From Saccharina japonica (taxonomy: Eukaryota; Sar; Phaeophyceae; Laminariales; Laminariaceae), in NCBI GenBank assembly GCA_008828725.1, contig MEHQ01002099.1, forward strand, positions 663,302 to 727,301: a stretch of 64,000 nt of DNA, in the 5' to 3' direction. The notes beneath the pieces are model-generated. The model had not been told where the DNA came from. It saw only the letters and a program-made list of their open reading frames with translations, and made no database searches. The position numbers and the translations under genes were made by a program. Below are positions 32,538 through 41,730 of the stretch, piece after piece. The first letter of the stretch is position 1. Every line of letters begins with the position of its first letter.

Positions 32538-32989
32538 GTACGTCTGCGGTGGGGGCCAAGCACGGAGCGCCGGCACCGCTTGGGGCACGGGCGTGTTGGG
32601 TTGGGTCGGGTTGGGTTGAGTTGGGTTGGGTTGGGTTGGGCGTTTGACATGGCGTTCCGGCAGCCGATTAAAACCGGGACATTAGGACACGAGTGATGAT
32701 CGCCCAAAAAATAGCAATAAAATAGACATCTACGTGGCACAGCTCGATGCTGGCATGCAGACTCCCATCCTTTTTTTTGGGGGGGGGGGGTTGGGTTGGG
32801 TTGGCAGGGTCGGTGTGTGTTATGTACTGCTGTGTTGCGTTTTGTTGAATCGTTCCATGAGTGTCGGTTAGTTAGTAGGAACCACTCAAACGCCGACCAA
32901 GCACTCTATTTGATGCCAATATGTACCTAATTTTAAGCGACGTTTGTATATTAATATGTAGTCCAAATGGTCTATATTTTCGGCAGAGC

Positions 32990-33303
32990 CGGTCGCCCCG
33001 GTGGTCTAACTGGTAGCCACGAAGCCTGGGGCCGGATGTCGAGGGTTCGATTCTCCCCATGGAGGTTTTTATTCTCAAATGACACCGACTGTCGAGAGCG
33101 CATATTATAGCGTGGGTAAGCAAAATTCGACGAAAGTTGACGAGGGAAGAAAGTGCTGAAATCTTCTCGCGATAAAAATGCAAGGCAAGAACCGTAGTGG
33201 GGGAGGAGGGAGAGGAGCCTACTTTGTGACCCCGGATCTGAGTTACGACTAGGGAGGGAGAAAGACGGAAGTGCGAAGATAATGAATGGGATGGAAAAAA
33301 AAA
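32990..33303 (+). mobile_element. tRNA-derived SINE, copy 4, reference copy
   Basis: Head: GGTCGCCCCGGTGGTCTAAC TGGTAGCCACGAAGCC (A box TGGTCTAACTGG) and GAGGGTTCGATTCTCC (B box). Body as in copy 1, ending GAAGTGCGAAGATAATGAAT and an A run. About 315 bp. Confidence 0.87.
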
Positions 33304-33410
33304 AAGTGTAAATAGGACCTACGGTAAACACAAAAACCTATATATTTCCTATTTTTACAAATATTTGGTCCTATTTACTAGTTTTACTATGCTCCCCCGT
33401 AAAAGTNCGA
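33304..33410. mobile_element. Palindromic MITE (GTAAATAGGACC family), copy in hairpin spacer
   Basis: TAAATAGGACCTACGG ... TTTGGTCCTATTTACTAG then ACTATGCTCCCCCGTAAAAG. It occupies the spacer between the two arms of the large inverted repeat 32514-33303/33657-34455. A single N lies at 33407. Confidence 0.7.
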
Positions 33411-33656
33411 TAAAACAAAAAAGCTACTGAGTAATCGATACGTACGCAATCAAAATTTGATAGATTGAAGCTTTCGTTCAAAGCTGCATAAGATTAAAAA
33501 AACACGGGGACTCCACGGGAATGAAGGGCAAGACACGCTCGATACGTTCGATACGTTCCGTACGACGTATTAAAACTTTCGATATCAATATATCGGAATA
33601 TATCGAAAAAACGATATTATCACGTCGTATATAAAAACTTCAGATATCATTTTTTT

Positions 33657-33978
33657 TTTTTTTTTTTTGGTCCATCCCATTCATTATCTTCGTACTTCCG
33701 TCTTTCTCCCTCCCTAGTAGCTCAGATCCGGGGTCACAAAGTAGGCTCCTCTCCCTCCTCCCCCACTACGGTTCTTGCCTTGCATTTTTATCGCGAGAAG
33801 ATTTCAGCACTTTCTTCCCTCGTCAACTTCGTCGAATTTTGCTTACCCACGCTATAATATGCGCTCTCGACAGCGGTGTCATTTGAGAATAAAAACCTCC
33901 ATGGGGAGAATCGAACCCTCGACATCCGGCCTAACAGGCTTCGTGGCTACCAGTTAGACCACCGGGGCGACCGGCTCT
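33657..33978 (-). mobile_element. tRNA-derived SINE, copy 5
   Basis: Mirror partner of copy 4 within the large inverted repeat; same head with B box in reverse (GGAGAATCGAACCCTCGACA). Confidence 0.87.
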
Positions 33979-34431
33979 GTCCCGAAATATTAGCACCGTT
34001 TGGATTACATATTAATATACAAACGTCGCTTAAATTTAGGTTCATATTGGCATCAAATAGAGTGCTTGGTCGGCGCTTGACTGGTTCCTACTATACACTA
34101 ACCGACACTCATGGAACGATTCAACAAAACGCAACACAGCAGTACATAACACACACCGACCCTGCCAACCCAACCCAACCCCCCCCCCCCAAAAAAAAGG
34201 ATGGGAGTCTGCATGCCAGCATCGAGCTGTGCCACGTAGATGTCTATTTTATTGCTATTTTTTGGGCGATCATCACTCGTGTCCTAATGTCCCGGTTTTA
34301 ATCGGCTGTCGGAACGCCATATCAAACGCCCAACCCAACCCAACCCAACTCAACCCAACCCGACCCAACCCAACACGCCCGTGCCCCAAGCGGTGCCGGC
34401 GCTCCGTGCTTGGCCCCCACCGCAGACGTAC

Positions 34432-34565
34432 CTCGATGTCTCCCACGTCCTCCACGGAAGGTAGAGGGGGAAGCTGAGGCTCCGCGACAGGCGCGCGGTC
34501 CCCCTTAGCGGCCTTAGCACCCTTGTCCTTCTTCGAAGGGGCGGCTTCGTTGGACTCGCCCGTAC
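34432..34565 (-). CDS. SURF6: SURF6 exon 5
   Basis: Acceptor gtgcggcag|gtacgg; donor catcgag|gtacgt; two bases plus 44 codons. Joined to exon 4 it reads NGEGTGESNEAAPSKKDKG, and it ends PSVEDVGDIE, the segment just before the conserved (F)G-x-(L/V) block. Near-identical copy at 30946-31079; a truncated inverted copy at 32514-32537. Confidence 0.82.
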
Positions 34566-37500
34566 CTGCCGCACAAAAAAGAGCAAGTGTGTCGGGAGAG
34601 GGCAGTTTAGGCTACGAATAGGCCTGTCACGGACGGCGGCCTAGGCTTGCCATAGACTAAAGGCTCGTGCCGGGGTGCTAAGGCTAGAGACAGTAGAAAA
34701 TGGTCCCTCTGTAGTGCTGGTTGAGAAGTGCCGGTTACCCGTTGTAGTGCCTGTGGGATCGCTTGGCACAGATGGGCTTCACCTGGTAGTGTGCGGAGTA
34801 GTTAGGCCTGTGACGGACGGCGGTCTAGACTTGCTATTAATAGACTAGAGACCTGTGTCGCGGTAGGAGTGTACACAGCAGAAAATGATCCCTCTATAGT
34901 GCCGGCTGACTGCCCTATATAGTGCCGGCGGAATCGCTTGGCACAGGTGCGAGTATAGCCAGTGTGACAGTATGCGGAGTAGTGCCGGCTGCCGCTATAG
35001 TGCGGGTATTGTTGGCCGGCGCATATGTTACCGGCACTATACAGGGATCATTACTGCAATTGTTTCTGAGGTTGTGATAACTCACTCGAGGAATGGTATA
35101 CTTATCATACGTATCATACCTCAATCGAAAAGCTGATTTTCAGATCAAATTAATTGTTCACGCGATGGACAATCCCGTGGCTTACATATTAATAGTGTTA
35201 ATAGTATATCACGATCGTGGGACGGTAGTCCCGCAACAGGTAAGTCCAGACTTAATAAACTACTTTCCGCTGAGCATCTTCGCACAAGAGATCCGTTCAT
35301 ACCCGAGAGCAACACGCGCCGGAGTGGAGCGGAGCAGCGGAAAACGATTTCCGTTTTTCTGTTCTAGGGATGGAGGCAGGATAGGGGAGAATAACGCCGA
35401 GGTGGGGTACCGTATACAAAACCCACCTTCCCCGTTTGCCTTGGCTTTGGCTGCCGTGGCGGCGATGGCCCCCTCCCTCCCCTTCTTCTTCGCCTTGATC
35501 CCCTTGCGCTTGTTGTCGCGCTTGGTGGCGTGCAGGGCGCTCCTCTTCTGCGCGGTCTTGGCTCTCCGGCTGCCCTCGGCGGCCGTGCGCTTCTCCTGGA
35601 AGTCTTTGATGCGCTCCTGACAAAATAGCAATAAACACAAAAGAAAAACAAAAAAGGTGCCCAAGGTGGGACCAAGCGAAAAAACAAAAGCACGAACATT
35701 GCAGAACGTGTTAAAACAGTGAGGGTCGATCGTGCAAGAGTCACCCTCCTAAGCCCCTTCAAGCTACTTGGTGTTAGTGTAGGATTGTTTTTGGCAGTAG
35801 TGACAGACCAGGTACGCTGTTTATAGTACTGTTGTTACACTACAGCAGTCGCGGGCCCGCAATCGTGCGGTGGGTCGCCAGACGACTAACTGTGACCGCA
35901 CTATTACGGGACCCCGCACTGTACCGCACTATCCCGGGATAGTGCGGTATCGCACTAATGCGGGTGCCTAAATAGTGCGGTACCGCACACTACCACGGAA
36001 TTTTCGGAGAATTGTGTACACTGCAGCAACCCTGAATAGTGCGGGGACCGCATTAAAGCTGACCAGAGCTCTACGGAGAACGACGAAGTAACCAGGGCCA
36101 CCAGGACCCCTGCACGACACTGCCTGCACACAGAAGTAAACAGTTGGAGAAACGACTGTTTTCTTTTTTATGTTTGATTAACGTGTTCATTGTATACTAC
36201 ATTGCACTATCCAATAAAGCTGCCGCGAGTGTCCCCCGCCTTCAGCTTTCCTTTCCCCGCTTTCGGGCCGTCGCGGGCAGCAGCCTTTGCGGCACGGCAT
36301 GTGTGACATACTTGTATAGCATGGAGCGGGTTAACCTGGTCTAGGTCCTACTCTTCACCGTCACATCTTCTGCGACCTTTATGGCCATCAAGCGTCTTTA
36401 GCGTGGAGTTTCGAAGCTGGCACATCAGTTCCCCTGCAAGGTGACACCGTGCGTGCTTGAACGGTACTTCTCGCGGTGCGGCTTCGGCCAGCTGAGGGCT
36501 GATGCACTGGTTGTCGTTGTGCAGGTACAGCAGTAGTACTGCTGCCCTGTGTACTGAGCTGCTGTACGTAGTGAAATGGAGGCGTGACGGTCCCGCGATA
36601 GTGCGGTTCCCGCACTATTGAGGGACCAGTCGTCACAAGCGACTTCGACCGCATTGTTGCGGGCCCACGACTGTTCTGCTGTAGTCGGAGGTCTTGGTGT
36701 TCAGTGGAGGCGCCGTGAACGTCGTGCCTTTCGGTCAATCGTTCTGAGAACGTTCTGATAAATGTCTGAAACGTTTTGGAGAAATTTCTGAGAATGTTTT
36801 GTGGTGAGATCAGGCAAAAGCAGCTGAGAACGTTCACATGAAGTGAGACCAGGCAGCTTGGGCAACATATCCTCACCTCTATGCGCTTCTTGAGGGCGTC
36901 CATGGAAGCGACGTCCATGTTCTTGCCCCTGAGCACCTCGCTCTCGAGTCCGTCCTCCTCAGGCCTCCCTGTCCCCTCCTCGCCGCCGCCATCGCTGTCG
37001 CCTTCCATGTCCTCCTCGGCCGCGTTAGAGGTGCCATCTTCAGCACCTTCGGCTTTGCCCCTGGCGCGCTCCTGCGATAAAAAATTCGAGGCGGCAGCGG
37101 CGTTGTCGAGGGCTGCATGCTTTCAGACCTAGGCCCAGCTTCGATAGCAAAATGGTTGACATGTGCTTGACAAAATTGTCAAATATACTGGACACATTGG
37201 TTGACATGTAAATACTGGACAAAATGGTCAAAAAATATACTGGCAAAAACGATTGAAATATCATACGTATGCCGGAGATGCTGGACAATATTGTTGAAAA
37301 ACTACTGGACAAAACGATTGGAGTATGTATGTATAAGTTGACTATTCTAGCCCCATACGTACGTAGCCCTAACCCTGACCGCCTACGTATGTAGGAAATT
37401 TCTTGGAACGGCGTACTAAGGAGTCAGTGTGGAGTATTAGTCGTCAACACTACTGGTGGCGTCGGCGGCAATGGCGGAACGCTACTGCTGTGATAAGGCC

Positions 37501-40500
37501 CCCCTTCGGGGAAAAAAAATATAAGAGCACCGCATTCTTAACCCCTTAAGAACTGGTCCCACATATTTGGGGAAAAACTACTTGGAATTAGTGTGGGGTA
37601 TTTTTTTCAGTTCTGAATGGGTAAAAAAAAAACAATCCGATTATTTTCTTCAGTTGCAATACTATTTCTGGTATAATTTCGACCCTTCATGACTTCCTAC
37701 CGAAAACGATATTTCCCCAGGTCTAAAATGCTCAGGACCTACTCCCTGTGAGCAGGTTTAGAGAGCGTAGGTCACGGGCAACAGTTTCGTCTCGGGAGCT
37801 AGATCGATCCGAGGCCTTTTTCATCACGAAAAGTGCCTCTTACTCAAAAACGACTCCCCATACCTGTGGTAACCAAAGACGAATTTGAAAAATGGCAGTT
37901 TCGCCGGCTGTTGATACTGTTTTAACTCAGATTTTCGACCAGGACGCCGAGAACTATTAAAGCAGGCGAACCTAACTGGGCCTCTAGTTCAACCGCCAGT
38001 AGCGTCCTACGCAGCCACAGCAGAGTGTAGATACCAAACAGGAGCTCCGAAAGGCTAAAAATTCTTGCTGCTGAGCACTTTCGTTTCGTGATGCAAACAC
38101 AGCAATGCCTGCGCTCTCTTGCAGATCCAAGAGCCCCAACAACACCCTAAGAGACTATAACGAACACGCTATCGTATACGTTGGTCGGGAGCAGGTCTGA
38201 GCAGTAGAACTGGAGGTATGCTGTGTTCGGTAAGGAGTACGTAATGATATGGTGTGTTATTGTACCAGAAATAGCATTGCTGCTGTAAACATAGACGAAA
38301 AAGGTTTGGTTCAAAATATTTAAGTACGATACTCGTTTTTTGCTTCGACCGAAGGGGCTCCTTGATACATACCAGGTACCTGGTACTCGTACCAGGAACT
38401 ACTCTGCTACCGATACCAGGTCCCTGACCGTTGTCCGGGGGGAATTGCACTCCATAACGCCCGATATATAACTGAAACAGGGGCCGCGTTACTCTGTGAT
38501 CGTCCCTGTGCCTCTCCCAGAGAGTCCAAATACAACACAGCAGTACAGTAGAGCAGTAGAACACCAGGAGGCATGGCCAAACAAAGGGCCATGTGTGTTC
38601 CAATGATCGAAGGCGGTGTGGTGTATTTCATTCGCACCTGTTGTCTCTCCAGCACCGTCTTCTGGTTGTCGGCAGCGTACCGCGCGCGCTTGTTCTTCTT
38701 AGATTCCTCCTTCTTTGATTGCTGCGGTGCCGCTCCTGTCTTGTTCTGTGCAGACACGAAGGTTTCACAAGAAAATATATATGTGTGGGCGGGAAGGGGG
38801 GGGTGAGGAGAGGGTCGGGAACACGGCCGAGGGGTCGGACTGAGATAACGTTATGAGGGGGGGCGGAGCGAGAAAGGAAGGGGGATTGAGACACGTTTCG
38901 TACAGCAGCAGTAGTACAGCCTATAATAGTACATATCATACGTACAGCAGTAGTACTGATGCTGTTCACCGGAGGGGGAAACAAATAAGCATTGCACCCT
39001 GCTGTAACGCTTTCAGGTCCTAACCGAACCCCAACCCTAACGGCCCTTGACTTACCTGGTAGTACGTAAGGTATGGTATTCGTATCGTAGCAAGGAGTTG
39101 CGCGATCGTCTATTTCAATCTGTGTCGCGAGAGTGGCCAAGGGAAGGTCTCGGGGAGGGGGGGTCTTCGACGGCCACGTCCGCGTCCTCGTGCAAGTTGC
39201 TCTGAGGACTGCCTCCAAGATGGGTGTGAGCCTGGGTGTGTGACCGTGTGACCGTAGTGACATCCCGATGCTATAATATGATACTCAACGTACTGCTGTA
39301 ACTCGGTTTGTTTGTCTGTACCCGTCCAGAAAAATACGAGTCTTACCAGGTACCAGGTGGTATCAGGTACCAGCCAGGTAGTGGTGGTATTCGTGTACTC
39401 GTATTATACCAGGTACGAAGCCATGCGAGTACGTACGTACCAGGTAGAGGTACCAAGTACTGCTGTTGTATATACGAGTACCAGGGAACACTACGTACCA
39501 GTATGCAATAGCAAACGGTACAGGCGCCTGCGGGCAACCTTGTGTGGGCGTGGCCAACGAGCTGCACCGCGCGCCTGGCTCAAAGAAGAAAGTCTGAAGG
39601 CCGATCACCGATCACACTCACTCGCCGACACGCCTGAACATCGGCGACATCACGTGCATACCAGCTGGTGCATACGCTCGTACCGCCATGGCATCCTTCT
39701 GTATAATAGTATCATTGTCACTCGGAACCCCCTGCGCACGCCTTAGCTGCCACACCAGCACAGCAGTACAGCAGCAGTACGAGTACCGGTACCCCGGACG
39801 TACGGACGAGCTTAAATACTACTGCTGTAGTGCTACCTCGTATCGTACCATGCAGTACCAGGTACTGCTGTATACGTACGTAGTGTAGTTGGTCCATCGG
39901 ATCATCAGCATACGTTCGATGATGATACTGGACCGGGGCCGGATAGAGTCAGCGCAGGCCAAATAACATTGTCTGTCAGCAGGAGGGGAGAGACGGAGGG
40001 CATGCGACGACGAGCCCTTTCGGGTGCCTCACCCACCTTCATGTACTTGCTGGCGTAGGAAGACTCTGTTACTTCTTTCGTCGGAAGCACGAGGTGCTCG
40101 GGAATCATGTCGAGCATCCTCGAGAAAAAATGGTCATGCTCCTGAATGGTGGCCACCAGCTCGTCGACGACCACCTGCGGTGGTGGTTTCTCGTGCTGCT
40201 GCCCCCCCTGCTGCTCCTCCTCTTCCCCCTCCAGAACCTCGCTTCGCCGCCGCTTCTTCTTCTTTCCAGTGGAACCCCCATCCGTCGAGACCGCAGGCTT
40301 GCGAGGTGTTGTCTTGCCCGGCTTGCTTGGCGTGGGACGCTTGACAAGCTGGCGGTGGCTGCCAGCTTTGGAGACTGGCAGTCGAGGGGCAGGCTCGTCT
40401 GAGCTTGAAACTGGCGGTCCGTCTTTCTTCACCAATGCTTTGGAAACCATACGACCACCCGCTGGGCGGCCGGATACGTGAGCCCTCTTGCGGCGCTCAT

Positions 40501-40519
40501 GCCTAGTCGTCTTCGTCAT
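34432..40519 (-). CDS. SURF6: SURF6/Rrp14 ribosome-biogenesis protein, exons 1-5 (C terminus displaced or missing)
   Basis: SURF6 (yeast Rrp14) is a nucleolar, nucleic-acid-binding factor for 40S and 60S ribosome assembly (family knowledge). Five minus-strand exons (40037-40519, 38638-38745, 36877-37071, 35427-35616, 34432-34565) join with perfect phase and give about 370 residues. Exons 1-2 together form the SURF6 N-terminal signature: HDHFFSRMLDMIPEHLVLP, then SKYMK/NKTG...SKKEESKKNKRARYA. Exon 3 is acidic and ends MDALKKRIE; exon 4 continues ERIKDFQEKR, forming the start of the conserved C-terminal domain across the splice. Exon 5 ends SVEDVGDIE. The expected remaining ~130 residues do not follow on this strand. 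The start ATG (40517-40519) opens MTKTTRHERRKRAH, a basic, nucleolar-style N terminus. Confidence 0.85.
34887..35049. mobile_element. GGTCCCTCTATAGTGCC element, single-unit copy
   Basis: GATCCCTCTATAGTGCCGG ... CCGGCACTATACAGGGATC; equivalent to 31205-31476 in the other duplication unit but without the tandem expansion; a further start occurs at 34699. Confidence 0.75.
35427..35616 (-). CDS. SURF6: SURF6 exon 4
   Basis: Acceptor attttgtcag|gagcgc; donor gggaag|gtgggt; 63 codons plus one base. It encodes ERIKDFQEKRTAAEGSRRAK and then TAQKRSALHATKRDNKRKGI, a basic helix typical of SURF6. A near-identical copy lies at 32308-32497. Confidence 0.87.
35617..36876 (-). other. SURF6 intron 3 with a GTGCGG palindrome cluster
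   Basis: 35895-36060 is dense in ATAGTGCGG/CCGCACTAT. A perfect 28-bp palindrome centred on CCCGGG spans 35922-35949; a second hairpin of the same motif spans 36589-36627 (GGTCCCGCGATAGTGCGG against CCGCACTATTGAGGGACC). No exon seen. Confidence 0.75.
36877..37071 (-). CDS. SURF6: SURF6 exon 3
   Basis: 65 codons, phase 0 (acceptor ttatcgcag|gagcgc, donor atagag|gtgagg). It is an acidic linker (EEDMEGDSDGGGEEGTG) ending SMDALKKRIE, which is the first helix of the conserved SURF6 C-terminal domain. Confidence 0.85.
37072..38637 (-). other. SURF6 intron 2
   Basis: Contains a TTAA MITE (37538-37624); 37140-37330 has a repeated tggacaaaatggt/ttgacatgt motif; a TACCAGGTACCTGGTA palindrome sits at ~38371. 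37640-38160 shows nothing recognisable. Confidence 0.6.
37538..37624. mobile_element. ~85-bp TTAA-ended MITE, best-preserved copy
   Basis: Runs from TTAACCCCTTAAGAACTGG through GGAATTAGTGTGGGG to CAGTTCTGAATGGGTAA; inverted ends of about 18 bp with mismatches. Lies in SURF6 intron 2. Confidence 0.72.
38638..38745 (-). CDS. SURF6: SURF6 exon 2
   Basis: This 36-codon phase-0 exon (acceptor tctgcacag|aacaag, donor caacag|gtgcga) encodes NKTGAAPQQSKKEESKKNKR followed by ARYAADNQKTVLERQQ. It completes the (K)YMKNK...SKK.KRA(K/R) pattern shared by SURF6 N-terminal domains. Confidence 0.88.
38746..40036 (-). other. SURF6 intron 1
   Basis: Rich in short TACCAGGTAC and CAGCAGTAC motifs (39300-39880). 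No exon recognised. Confidence 0.6.
40037..40519 (-). CDS. SURF6: SURF6 exon 1
   Basis: ATG at 40519-40517; donor catgaag|gtgggt; 161 codons, phase 0. It carries a basic N terminus, Ser/Pro/Lys-rich linker (KPGKTTPRKPAVSTDGG), the basic cluster GKKKKRRRSE, an acidic EGEEEEQQ run, and the SURF6_N motif EHDHFFSRMLDMIPEHLVLP ending in ASKYMK. Confidence 0.88.
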
Positions 40520-41730
40520 CGATGCTTCTTGGCTGTAGCTCTGGGCCTTCCTTGCAACACGCTCTCTGTGGGCGGTCTAGCGGTCCAGCCTGGGGTTTAC
40601 ATAATGTAAAAGGCATTATTTTTGCGGGGCTATTGAGACAACAACGTCTCGCACACATCTCGTTGTGGCCCACCCCACCGAACATAGAGCTACGTGAGAG
40701 AGAGAGAACCGGGACACGGCGCTGGGATGTGGTAGTGGTGGAAAGGTTCTTATCCTGAGGGTGAGAGCTCCATGAGTGCCACGCCCCGGTCCTTGTTTTG
40801 ACGAGTCGCATGTCGAGTCGAGTGTCTCTGGCGGATGTTTCTTCCAGAAAACGACCAAAAGGGTAGCCGCGTGTGTCCGGGTGTTGTTTGTACGTGTATA
40901 GCCATGCTACGCTAGCTAGAAGCAAGAGGCCGCCGGCCGTCGGTTGGTGTAACGAAACCACGCTTGCGAAGTAGCAATCTCACTTCTCCGCGTAGCCCGC
41001 GGCGCTGTTGGTTAATTTTTTCACCTGCTTGGTCAGTTCTTGCGACCCTTTGCCCCCTTGCCAGAAGTGCCCTTTTGGCGCGCCTTGCTCCCAGAGACCG
41101 AAAACTGAAAACGACGTTTGTTTGTGTAACGTTGAACAGAATGCAGCCAGGCAACGACTGCGTAGAGCAGGCAAGTATCGTATCATGCATGCCAACAACC
41201 AAGACCTTTTTCGATTGGACGCAGAAAGTTAGAGCGGCTCGTCCCTCGCTGAACTTCAGCTGTCGTGGCGGCCGGCGTGCGACTTACCGTCTACGGCCGT
41301 ATAGTAGATCTACAAGCAGCAGTTGGAAGCCTCGCTAACAAGGGCAATGCGTCGATACAGCAGTTGCCAAGCTAGGGACGTACTCGCACAGCAGCACCAG
41401 TCATGACAGACGCATTTTCGCTGCGAGTACAGCAGTACCAGCCAGCACTCCACGGAAGACCGCGGGGTCCATCAAATAGAAAATCACGTGATTTTTCCAC
41501 CTCAACGTTCCCATTGTCTCTCTCTGTGGTTGTGTGTCTCTCCCTTTTGGGTGTGTGTCTCGTGTGTCTCTTTCTGGGTCTCTCTCTCTCCTTGTCTCTC
41601 TCTCCGCTTTCTCTCTCCCTCTCTTTCTCCCAGACACAGTACGCAGAAGGGGGGCGCCACCGCCCCTCCTTCCGAACACAGCACCATATTTCCGAAGGCG
41701 GAACGAGCGCGGAGCTCCCGGTAGCTTGCC
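40520..41730. other. Divergent intergenic region between SURF6 and the bromodomain gene
   Basis: 1.2 kb separates the two start codons, which point away from each other, so promoters of both genes should be here. 41515-41632 is a CT/TG-rich tract (tctctctctgtgg...) just before the bromodomain start. No TATA box or ORF is convincing. Confidence 0.65.

Larger units (their letters stand above)
32508..33303 (+). repeat. Inverted copy of the SINE-to-exon-5 part; arm of a ~790-bp hairpin
   Basis: Reverse complement of 33657-34455 (and of 30163-30969). Its left edge cuts the exon 5 copy and abuts, without spacer, the acceptor side of the duplicate exon 4. Confidence 0.87.
33657..35630 (-). repeat. 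Segmental duplication, unit 2 (SINE + SURF6 exons 5 and 4)
   Basis: Partner of 30163-32507. This copy is in line with exons 1-3 and has the in-phase exon order, so I take it as the functional one. Confidence 0.85.

Noticed and set aside
32990-33070. Functional tRNA gene
   Set aside because: A and B boxes are present, but the sequence is embedded in a repeated ~315-bp unit with an A-rich tail and several copies; better explained as a SINE head.
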